Part shown: positions 1 to 5,373 of the stretch, in pieces | Layout: each line of letters begins with the position of its first letter | Numbering within the stretch: the first letter of the stretch is position 1 | Source of the DNA: Bacteroidales bacterium | Lineage (GTDB): Bacteria > Bacteroidota > Bacteroidia > Bacteroidales > ML635J-15 | Assembly: GCA_028701945.1 (NCBI GenBank) | Contig: JAQVPT010000197.1 | Coordinates: 1 to 6,842 of the forward strand | DNA length: 6,842 nucleotides | Reading direction: 5' to 3' | Program-made: the position numbers and the translations under genes | The notes under the pieces: generated by a model | The model's database searches: none | What the model was told of the DNA's origin: nothing | What the model saw: the letters and a program-made list of their open reading frames with translations, nothing else

Positions 1-962
1 GTTTTTTTGTCAACTGGTCTAATCATGCCATTGGGGTAAATCATTAAATCGAAATAAACAATAGGTATATTTTTATAATAAAATAAATTTTTATTTTCAA
101 GTTTAACCTCTGCTTCTGAAAATGTAAGAGTTAGTATTATTGATGCAATAATTAAGGATGTTATTCCAATTACAATTTTTCGGGCTATTTTATTGGATAA
201 TAACTTAAATATAAAGAATATAATTGCAAAAATTAGGAGTGTAAAAATCACAGCTTCTCTTACATAAATCGCATCTGACAAAATTGATGACACGTTTAAG
301 AAGATAATAGTAAATATAAACTCCAAACTTAAAATCCATGCTGGAAATTCACTGAAATGTTTTTTATCTTGTGGCCAGAATTTTTTGAAATTAGTGAATT
401 CAAATTCATAAACTACGAAATTTATAAAAGCGAGACCAGTTATACATCCCCATAAATCCTTTGCTACATCTGACAAATCAAAGACTCTATCAGAAATGAA
501 AACTTGGGTAAGTTCATCGAACAATGACATTGAAAACGCCATTAAAAAAGTTCTTAAAATAATTTTACCGGCACTTAGTCCTTTGGACGAGAAATGCCTC
601 CATGCTAGCCAAGAAAATAATCCGTAGGCTATGTAATGCCAATTATGCTGAAGGTCATAAAAATGATGATTAAAATAGTAATCACTTGTATTATAAGCTA
701 TTATTAACAATATTGTTACTAAAGCAATACCTAATAATCTTTTGTGCGAATAGTTTTTAATCAAATAGAATATCCCTGGAATGGCTAATAAAACAGCGAG
801 TAAAAGAATAAATGGAAAGTCATGATTTCCAATGGGAAATGAAAATCCTGAAAGTTTTCCTATTGCATCTTGAAGATAGTTTTGCAACATTAGAAAAGGT
901 GTCACAACCAACAAAAGACAATATAAAATTAAATTTATTTTAGTGTTTAGTCTAAATTTCAT
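1..962 (-). CDS. VanZ-like multi-pass membrane protein, C-terminus cut by the window edge
   Basis: 320 codons are visible from an ATG at 962, with no stop before the left edge. The protein is very hydrophobic, with about eight likely membrane segments (roughly residues 11-29, 49-67, 76-91, 107-122, 137-148, 170-186, 212-226, 238-254 and 262-280). The VanZ signature is clear at residues 149-176: D149-E150-x2-Q153, R159, D162, D165, D169, G172 and G176. An upstream HNWHYIAYG stretch (106-114) matches the usual His/Tyr helix. VanZ proteins are named after a teicoplanin-resistance accessory protein; the biochemical role of most is unknown. Typical members have about 120-200 residues, so the extra helices and the hydrophilic tail starting near residue 282 are additional. 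The start is supported by AAGG seven bases upstream and by a candidate promoter at 995-1026. Family assignment is fairly sure; function is not. Confidence 0.85.
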   Translation of the reverse strand, partial: MKFRLNTKINLILYCLLLVVTPFLMLQNYLQDAIGKLSGFSFPIGNHDFPFILLLAVLLAIPGIFYLIKNYSHKRLLGIALVTILLIIAYNTSDYYFNHHFYDLQHNWHYIAYGLFSWLAWRHFSSKGLSAGKIILRTFLMAFSMSLFDELTQVFISDRVFDLSDVAKDLWGCITGLAFINFVVYEFEFTNFKKFWPQDKKHFSEFPAWILSLEFIFTIIFLNVSSILSDAIYVREAVIFTLLIFAIIFFIFKLLSNKIARKIVIGITSLIIASIILTLTFSEAEVKLENKNLFYYKNIPIVYFDLMIYPNGMIRPVDKK

Positions 963-994
963 CAGCCTTAATAAATTTAAAACATTACTTTGGG

Positions 995-1026
995 TAAATG
1001 TAAGGAAAGTTTTTGTATAAAACAAA
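995..1026 (-). promoter_or_regulatory. Candidate Bacteroidota promoter of the VanZ-like gene
   Basis: On the minus strand TTTG (1026-1023) is followed after exactly 20 bases by TACATTTA (1002-995). This matches the Bacteroidota consensus TTTG-N19-21-TAnnTTTG except for the last base. It would give a leader of roughly 25-30 bases before the ATG at 962. Prediction from pattern only. Confidence 0.45.
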
Positions 1027-1276
1027 GATTACATTAAAAAATTGTTTGAAGTCAAGCATATTGGTTTCGCCGAGCTAAAGCTTCAGGGGTCAATAGTTCT
1101 CAGTTCAATGTTTTTGCCTAAATTATTGATACTTATTTATATGTATTTTCCGTTTCTTTAAATCGCAAATTCATATATCAGCCACGTGTTTATTTAATCG
1201 CATTCCTTCTTTTTGTAGTATTATTTCTCCTTTTATGATAAACATTGGTCTCTAAAAGTTATTAAATAAAGATAAT

Positions 1277-1524
1277 CATTATTGTCCGGTTAAATTTTAG
1301 AAAAAAAATCATGTAACGATTGAAATATAACGTGCCTACGAGACTTCTTGTTTTATTGGCTTAGTTTCATTTTACCAATATTTAACACCTAACGGTGTTA
1401 GTCCCGTAGGGACATTATTTTGGTAAGAACTAAGTAATCAAGGCTTTAGAAGTCCCGTCAGGGACGACATATTCTTTTTATTTAACCTAAATATATCTTT
1501 TTAAATTTTTATCGGACATCAATG
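1277..1524. mobile_element. MITE-like 248-bp element with inverted ends and 9-bp target duplication
   Basis: The left end reads CATTATTGTCCGGTTAAA (1277-1294). The right end, read on the minus strand from 1524, is CATTGATGTCCGATAAAA. Ten of the first 12 bases agree, and about 16 of the first 21. Immediately outside both ends is the same 9-mer AAAGATAAT (1268-1276 and 1525-1533), the expected footprint of target-site duplication. The interior is too short for a transposase and instead holds REP-like hairpins, so the element would have been mobilised in trans. A 9-bp duplication fits IS4-type DDE transposases among others, but the family is not proven. The two ends have diverged, which suggests an old insertion. 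Confidence 0.6.
1331..1468. repeat. Cluster of REP-like hairpins
   Basis: Two perfect hairpins stand back to back: TAACACC/GGTGTTA (1383-1389 with 1394-1400, loop TAAC) and GTCCC/GGGAC (1401-1405 with 1409-1413, loop GTA). Both are enclosed by outer pairings TTACCAA/TTGGTAA (1372-1378 with 1420-1426) and CTTAGTT/AACTAAG (1360-1366 with 1428-1434), so the strand can fold into a three-way junction. A second GTCCC/GGGAC hairpin follows (1452-1456 with 1461-1465), and a degenerate unit GTGCC-TAC-GAGAC precedes (1333-1345). Palindromes of the GTCCCGTAGGGAC kind are, from memory, common in Bacteroidota intergenic DNA. The cluster lies entirely within the miniature element at 1277-1524. Confidence 0.6.
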
Positions 1525-1678
1525 AAAGATAATATGTTAGCTGTGAAAATATTTTTTTTGCTTTATTATAAACTTCTTGATTTAGTTCTTCTTTCGCTAT
1601 TAGTTCGTATTCAACCAATGTGCAATATGTGTCAGTGAGTATCGTGTATTTGTGCTTTTTCCAAAAAGCATCCTTCAT
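1487..1678 (-). CDS. Doubtful 63-residue ORF, possibly a gene end altered by the miniature element
   Basis: The 63-residue frame has a protein-like, helix-rich composition (many Lys, Glu, Leu and Tyr) and no signal peptide, membrane segment or family I recognise. GGAG sits only 3 bases before the ATG, closer than a useful ribosome site. The frame enters the right end of the miniature element: its last 12 or so residues (from about residue 52, ending MSDKNLKRYI) are encoded by that inverted end and the DNA behind it. If the element and one target copy are removed in thought, the frame would instead end YYLYLITFRDQCLS. It may therefore be a small gene with a replaced C-terminus, an older gene relic, or chance. 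No conserved neighbour supports expression. Confidence 0.2.
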   Translation of the reverse strand: MKDAFWKKHKYTILTDTYCTLVEYELIAKEELNQEVYNKAKKIFSQLTYYLSLMSDKNLKRYI

Positions 1679-1704
1679 TACTCCGTTTGTAGGTAGAACA
1701 AGAA

Positions 1705-1731
1705 AATTTTAGAACTATTCTTTCTAAAATT
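1705..1731. repeat. Perfect 10-bp AT-rich hairpin
   Basis: AATTTTAGAA (1705-1714) pairs perfectly with TTCTAAAATT (1722-1731) around a 7-base loop. No T-tract follows on either strand, so it is not a standard intrinsic terminator. Just to its left, TTTGTAGGTAGAA (1687-1699) resembles the tail sequence that I recall next to REP-type palindromes in this phylum. Confidence 0.45.
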
Positions 1732-1759
1732 GAAGATTTGAGAGTAAAGACTTAAAAAT

Positions 1760-1833
1760 AAGAAGTTTTAGCTGCGCTGCATCGAGCTACGTAGAAGTGA
1801 GCTCGTAAACTCGGTTCTCATATATAACTTCTT
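1760..1833. repeat. Nested palindromic intergenic repeat, copy 1
   Basis: Outer arms AAGAAGTT (1760-1767) and AACTTCTT (1826-1833) enclose an inner pair CGAGCT (1783-1788) and AGCTCG (1800-1805). The stretch 1798-1820 matches 3557-3579 at 18 of 23 positions, including TGAGCTCG and a second CTCG, and both copies lie inside inverted arms. This indicates a dispersed palindromic repeat family and not chance. Confidence 0.5.
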
Positions 1834-1908
1834 TCACTAAAATAACCATAAGTATCTACTACTGCTCTATGAACAGTATATTGATGCAGCTTATTTTACA
1901 AAGTTGTG

Positions 1909-2493
1909 TTAAACAGAAGGCTGTAATTCAGAACCTTTTATGTTAAAGTGTTTAATTATTCTTTGTGTCTTTTTAATTTGTAACTCTCTGATTTTTTTTA
2001 ATTCATCTTCAGCGTATTCGTATGAGTATGCTTTTTTGGTTTCTAACATTTTGTAAATTATAACTGCAATTTTTCTCGCTGTGGCAATAATCGCTACTGA
2101 CCTACCTTTCCGATACGCGATCCTTCGGAAAAAGTCGCCTAAGCGCCCTTCACTATTACCAGCAGCATTTGCAGCTTGCCGAATGGCATAAGATAAAGGG
2201 TTTCTAACTTTTGGCGTGTTGGAGCTCATCACTTTTCCTCCTGTGATTTTTCGATTTGGGGCAAATCCTAACCACGAGGAAAAATGATTACATGATTTGA
2301 ATTTGCTTTTTAGTTCAAAGCCTGTTTCTGTCATTATCGTAAGGATGGTATTGATATTGACTCCGGTAATTTCAGAAAGATCTACACCGTTGGTCATTTG
2401 ATAAGCAAATGATTTTACATCGAATTTAGGATCGTTCTTTTGGCGAGGCTTTTTTTGAAGCTTGCAAGCACTATAGATTCTGTTACGCTGCAT
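1909..2493 (-). pseudogene. IS110-family transposase, C-terminal remnant
   Basis: Numbered from the first usable ATG (2493) this is 194 residues. From about residue 14 (KKPRQKNDPKFDV) it reads like the second half of IS110/IS116/IS902 transposases: a helix-hairpin-helix-like GVDLSEITGVNINTILTIM (37-55), then HFSSWLGFAPNRKITGGK (70-87), SS (90-91), the AIRQAANAAG helix, GDFFRR (119-124) and an ATARKIAVIIYKML helix. The whole N-terminal RuvC-like DEDD nuclease domain, expected in a protein of 300-400 residues, is absent, so it cannot transpose by itself. The same frame stays open to 2589, but that portion is Cys-rich, unlike the family, and enters the terminator of the neighbouring gene. IS110 elements normally make no target duplication, so the missing end cannot be dated from flanks. 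Confidence 0.8.
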
Positions 2494-2569
2494 GAGGCAA
2501 GGACAAAAACAAAAGCTATTTGGCTTAATAAAACAACGTTCTTTGCAAGATCGTTGAGATTTAGGGCAT

Positions 2570-2602
2570 AAAAAAAAGACTGTTATCAACAGTCTTTTTT
2601 TT
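2570..2602 (-). terminator. Intrinsic terminator of the downstream-most lipoprotein gene
   Basis: GACTGTT (2578-2584) pairs with AACAGTC (2588-2594) across an ATC loop. Eight A's on the left and eight T's on the right extend the symmetry. On the minus strand it begins 18 bases after the lipoprotein stop codon and ends in a U-tract. The symmetry would also let it stop plus-strand transcription. Confidence 0.85.
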
Positions 2603-2620
2603 ATTTTGAGAGTTCTTTTA

Positions 2621-2986
2621 CTAGTCTAATTTGTCAGAACCTTCACATTCGTAAAGAGCCATCATAGCAGAGAAAAACTCCTCGTAAATTCCCTCAAGGT
2701 CTGCTTTGTTGTCTTCCATGTATTTTTCCATGGCTTCTTTTCCTTCTTTGTCATCTTTGTACTTTGTGTCCATCTCTTTTTCAAAAGCGTCAAGCTCTTC
2801 GCCTAATTTTTTTAATTGTTCGATTTCAGCATCGTCAATTTTTTTGTCCTCTGCGGCTGCTTTTGCAACTTCAGTGTACTTTTCGATTTTGCTAACCATT
2901 TTTTTTGCGTCCGCTTCTGGTCCGCCACATGATGCTAAAGTAAGAATAAAAGCAGCTAAGCTTAATAAAATAGCGATTTTTTTCAT
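2621..2986 (-). CDS. Small lipoprotein of unknown function, paralogue of the upstream gene
   Basis: The 121-residue precursor has a classical lipoprotein signal: MKK, a hydrophobic core (4-16) and lipobox LASC with Cys20 as the lipidation site. The residues after Cys are GGPEAD, without the acidic cluster that marks surface-exported lipoproteins in Bacteroidota, so a periplasm-facing anchor is more likely (inference). The mature part is about 100 residues, highly charged, rich in Lys/Glu/Asp and predicted to be helical, perhaps coiled coil. It shares YTEVA (37-41), DK (47-48), EI (54-55), EMDxKY (71-76), YM (89-90) and a C-terminal Cys-Glu-Gly (114-116) with its neighbour at 3098-3457; by hand about 38% of mature positions are identical. 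The ATG at 2986 is the only start giving a signal peptide. I do not recognise the family. Confidence 0.85.
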   Translation of the reverse strand: MKKIAILLSLAAFILTLASCGGPEADAKKMVSKIEKYTEVAKAAAEDKKIDDAEIEQLKKLGEELDAFEKEMDTKYKDDKEGKEAMEKYMEDNKADLEGIYEEFFSAMMALYECEGSDKLD

Positions 2987-3023
2987 AATTGATACAATTT
3001 AAGTTTATAAAATTATTTAAAGT

Positions 3024-3055
3024 GTAAATTAAAGCATTTTTTTTTAAAGTTCAAA
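3024..3055 (-). promoter_or_regulatory. Candidate promoter of the 2621-2986 lipoprotein gene
   Basis: TTTG (3055-3052) is followed after 20 bases by TAATTTAC (3031-3024), a partial match to TAnnTTTG with ideal Bacteroidota spacing. It would give a leader of about 30 bases. It suggests that this gene can be expressed independently of its paralogue. Confidence 0.35.
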
Positions 3056-3097
3056 CAATAATCTGCTAATAATTCGATGTTTTTAATAAATTATCGA

Positions 3098-3457
3098 TTA
3101 TTTAAGTTTTTCAGCCCCTTCGCAACCCCATAGCGACATTAATGCTCGAGTATATTTTTTGACAATTTCTTTGTTTTTGTCTTCCGACATATAAGTTTCA
3201 AATTCTTTTGTTGCGTCCTCGTTGTCTTCATATTTTTCGTCCATTTCTTCGCCAAACTTTTCGATACGTGCCATTATTTCATTCAGCTCTTGAATTTCTT
3301 TTTCATCTAAAACTTTGTCGATTGATGCTTTTACAGCAACTTCAGTGTATTCATCATAGATTTTAAGCATCTTTGTAACATCGGCTTTTGGCCCACCACA
3401 TGAACTTAGGATGAGTAAAATGCCGCCTACCAAAATAAGTAATATTAGTTTTTTCAT
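3098..3457 (-). CDS. Small lipoprotein of unknown function, tandem paralogue
   Basis: The 119-residue precursor starts MKK, has a hydrophobic core to residue 17 and lipobox LSSC with Cys20, followed by GGPKAD. The mature domain is charged and helical and aligns without gaps to the protein at 2621-2986 up to about residue 91, keeping YTEVA (37-41), DK (47-48), EI (54-55), EMDxKY (71-76), YM (89-90) and the C-terminal CEG (112-114). The conserved lone Cys near the C-terminus is unusual for a helical lipoprotein and could form a disulfide between subunits or with a partner (inference). The two genes are separated by 111 bases with a candidate promoter, so this looks like a tandem duplication with separate control. 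No known domain is recognised. Confidence 0.85.
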   Translation of the reverse strand: MKKLILLILVGGILLILSSCGGPKADVTKMLKIYDEYTEVAVKASIDKVLDEKEIQELNEIMARIEKFGEEMDEKYEDNEDATKEFETYMSEDKNKEIVKKYTRALMSLWGCEGAEKLK

Positions 3458-3494
3458 AATTTAATTTATTTTTTTTATTCAATCGTTAAAGATA

Positions 3495-3527
3495 CAAAAA
3501 TAATATTCATTTCATAAAAGAGACAAG
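3495..3527 (-). promoter_or_regulatory. Candidate promoter of the 3098-3457 lipoprotein gene
   Basis: TATTTTTG (3502-3495) is a perfect TAnnTTTG -7 element. CTTG (3527-3524) lies 21 bases upstream as a near-match -33 element. The leader to the ATG at 3457 would be about 30 bases. The -33 part touches the palindromic repeat at 3522-3618. Confidence 0.5.
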
Positions 3528-3618
3528 GAAAACGCATACTTTTCTTTTAACTTCGTTGAGCTCGCACGCTCGCTTGTCATGCGTTTTGGATTGCTATGCA
3601 CCAAAAAAGTATGTGCAT
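3522..3618. repeat. Palindromic intergenic repeat, copy 2
   Basis: Arms AAAACGCAT (3529-3537) and ATGCGTTTT (3579-3587) are perfect 9-bp complements. GACAAG (3522-3527) can also pair with CTTGTC (3573-3578), and ATGCAC (3596-3601) with GTGCAT (3613-3618). The interior 3557-3579 matches copy 1 (1798-1820) at 18 of 23 bases. It fills most of the gap between nadE and the lipoprotein gene and carries no T-tract that would make it an obvious terminator for nadE. Confidence 0.5.
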
Positions 3619-3635
3619 GTCCTGATAAAAGAGAT

Positions 3636-5288
3636 TTAAAACTTCGCAACAATAGGAATCCTCCTTCCAAAACCGAATGCTTTTAATGACATACGTAGGA
3701 TTGGAGGCGATTGAAAACGTTTGAATTCACTTTTAGTAACAAGTTTGATTACAAAATCGATAGTTTCTCGGTTATCAGTGAGTTTTTCTATCTCATCTGC
3801 TGATAATTTATTTTCAATATATTCAAAAAGTATTCGGTCTAGCAGTTCATAGTCGGGCAGCGAATCGTCGTCTTTTTGGTTTGGTCTTAATTCCGCTGAA
3901 GGAGCTTTAGTTATTGTGTTTTGAGGGATTATGTCTTTGATGTTTTGATTTATATAATTTGAAAGTTCATAAACCTCTGTTTTGTAAATATCACCAATAA
4001 CTGATATTGCTCCATTCATATCGCCATACATTGTAGAATACCCCACAGCTATTTCGCTTTTATTTGAATGGTTTAGAACAATGTTTCCAAATTTATTTGA
4101 ATAGGCCATTAAAATGCTGCCTCTAATTCTTGCTTGTAAGTTTTCTTCTGTAATTCCGGGTTCTGTTCCTTTAAAAACACTTGCCATAGTTTTTTCAAAA
4201 CTCTGGCGAAGTTCCTCAATATTGATAATGTGATACTTAATTTTGCAGCGTTCAGCCATGTCAACAGCATCAGTTACAGAATGCTCGCTCGAATAGGCTG
4301 AGGGCATAAGAATAGCTTCGACATTTTCTGATCCTAATGCTCCTGCCGCTATTGCAAGTGTTAATGCCGAATCTATACCTCCTGATAATCCAAGAACAGC
4401 CTTTTTAAAACCAGATTTTTTAAAGTAATCTTTTACACCCAAAACTAAAGCTTTATATATATAGGTATATTTGCTGAGTTCTACTTTTTGAATTTCGTTT
4501 AATTGGTCAATATTGTCAATATTCACTGTTTTAAAATCTTCCTCAAAATAATTAGCCTCAACAACTTTTTGTCCTTTACTATTAATAACCAAGCTGCCTC
4601 CGTCAAATATTAAGTCGGTATTGGCACCTGTTTGATTTACATATATAATAGGTGTTGAATATTTTATTGCATTGTTGCTAAGTATTTCGGTTCTTGTGTT
4701 TGCGTGATTATGCGAATATGGTGATGCAGCAATATTTACAATAAAATCGGGTTTGTATTTTGAAAGATATTTTAAAGGACTCCTTTGATACAGCGTATCT
4801 TTATCAAAATTGCCAAAAGCTTTTTGTTCATCCCAAAGATCTTCACAAATAGTTACCGCTATCTTTTTGTTTTTATATTCAATTATTTCGAAAATATCAT
4901 TTGGTTCAAAATGACGATATTCATCAAAAACATCATAAGTTGGCAGTATGGTTTTGTTGATAGTCTTTATTATGTCTCCATTTTCTATGAAAATAGCTGA
5001 GTTGTAAAGGGTTTTTCCTTTCTGATTCGGATTTATTGTTGGAGCTCCAATTATTGCAGCAATCCCTTTTGTGTGCGTAACGATTTCATTAATTGCATTT
5101 TCACAATCTTTGATAAATCCTTTATTTTCTAACATATCTAAAGGACTATATCCGCAAACCGAAAGCTCAGAAAAAATTATTAGGTCAACATTTTCTGATT
5201 TCGCTTTATTTATAGCATTTATAATTTTCTCTGAATTATATTTCAGATTACCGATATGAAAATTTAATTGTGAGAGTGCTATTTTCAT
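3636..5288 (-). CDS. nadE: Glutamine-dependent NAD+ synthetase (NadE)
   Basis: The cytoplasmic enzyme converts nicotinic acid adenine dinucleotide to NAD+ using ATP and ammonia released from glutamine; it is the last step of NAD synthesis. The 550 residues form two complete domains. Residues 1 to about 260 are a nitrilase-type glutaminase with the full catalytic triad: E41 (FSELSVCGY), K112 (NKTILPTY) and C148 (VTICEDLWD). From about 275 onward is the NAD synthetase domain with the P-loop SGGIDS (302-307), HSNKSE (407-412), STMYGDM (418-424), and PSAELRPNQKDDDSLPDY (463-480). The end SPPILRMSLKAFGFGRRIP (527-545) is typical of the family. Length is normal and no key residue is missing. The ATG at 5288 gives the usual MKIALSQLN start. 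Only 14 bases separate it from the U-tract of the upstream gene's terminator. Confidence 0.97.
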   Translation of the reverse strand: MKIALSQLNFHIGNLKYNSEKIINAINKAKSENVDLIIFSELSVCGYSPLDMLENKGFIKDCENAINEIVTHTKGIAAIIGAPTINPNQKGKTLYNSAIFIENGDIIKTINKTILPTYDVFDEYRHFEPNDIFEIIEYKNKKIAVTICEDLWDEQKAFGNFDKDTLYQRSPLKYLSKYKPDFIVNIAASPYSHNHANTRTEILSNNAIKYSTPIIYVNQTGANTDLIFDGGSLVINSKGQKVVEANYFEEDFKTVNIDNIDQLNEIQKVELSKYTYIYKALVLGVKDYFKKSGFKKAVLGLSGGIDSALTLAIAAGALGSENVEAILMPSAYSSEHSVTDAVDMAERCKIKYHIINIEELRQSFEKTMASVFKGTEPGITEENLQARIRGSILMAYSNKFGNIVLNHSNKSEIAVGYSTMYGDMNGAISVIGDIYKTEVYELSNYINQNIKDIIPQNTITKAPSAELRPNQKDDDSLPDYELLDRILFEYIENKLSADEIEKLTDNRETIDFVIKLVTKSEFKRFQSPPILRMSLKAFGFGRRIPIVAKF

Positions 5289-5302
5289 GTTATTACCAGA
5301 TT

Positions 5303-5351
5303 AAAAAAAACTCGGGCTACTAAGGGTTGTTTGACAAACCCTAGCCCGAGT
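5303..5351 (-). terminator. Strong intrinsic terminator after the outer membrane barrel gene
   Basis: ACTCGGGCTA (5310-5319) pairs with TAGCCCGAGT (5342-5351), and an inner GGGTT/AACCC helix extends the stem. On the minus strand the hairpin is followed by eight U's (5310-5303). It begins about 22 bases after the barrel gene's stop and ends 14 bases before the nadE start codon. Confidence 0.9.
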
Positions 5352-5373
5352 ATAATGTTTTGATTTATAATGT

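Larger units (their letters stand above)
963..1908. other. Long non-coding, repeat-rich interval
   Basis: About 950 bases lie between the VanZ-like gene and the transposase remnant with no convincing gene. The contents are the VanZ promoter (995-1026), a short palindromic islet near 1068-1085 (AGCT-AA-AGCT), a miniature element with target duplication (1268-1533) containing REP-like hairpins, a doubtful small ORF (1487-1678), a perfect 10-bp hairpin (1705-1731) and a nested palindrome (1760-1833). Between 1090 and 1267 I see only AT-rich sequence without recognisable coding or structural signal. The concentration of repeats next to a broken transposase suggests an insertion-prone, unconstrained spacer. 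Confidence 0.7.

Noticed and set aside
1171..1245. A 24-residue minus-strand ORF containing MRLNKHVADI, reminiscent of the S4-domain start of pseudouridine synthases.
   Set aside because: It stops at once and the following sequence does not continue the S4 motif clearly; too short to support.
1383..1465. Repeated GTCCC...GGGAC units as a possible CRISPR array.
   Set aside because: Units are short, unevenly spaced and have different stems; there are no regular spacers and no cas genes.
2429..2567. A frame shifted by one on the minus strand that reads like a lipoprotein signal (AFVFVLASCSV).
   Set aside because: It has no start codon after the terminator, stops within about 45 codons and overlaps recognisable transposase sequence; coincidence is more likely.
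2494..2589. Extension of the transposase frame to a TTG start at 2589.
   Set aside because: That start lies inside the loop of the lipoprotein gene's terminator hairpin, and the residues there reflect the A/T tracts, so it is not a plausible translation start.
2706..3002. Plus-strand ORF opposite the lipoprotein gene, Ser/Phe rich.
   Set aside because: It is the antisense of a convincing lipoprotein with lipobox, paralogue, promoter and terminator.
3065..3097. Possible terminator after the 3098-3457 lipoprotein gene (TCGAT ... ATCGA).
   Set aside because: Only a 5-bp AT-rich stem with a loop near 20 bases and no clear U-tract.
4785..5259. Two plus-strand ORFs (4785-5000 and 5071-5259) within nadE.
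   Set aside because: Antisense frames of a complete, conserved enzyme gene; no features of their own.
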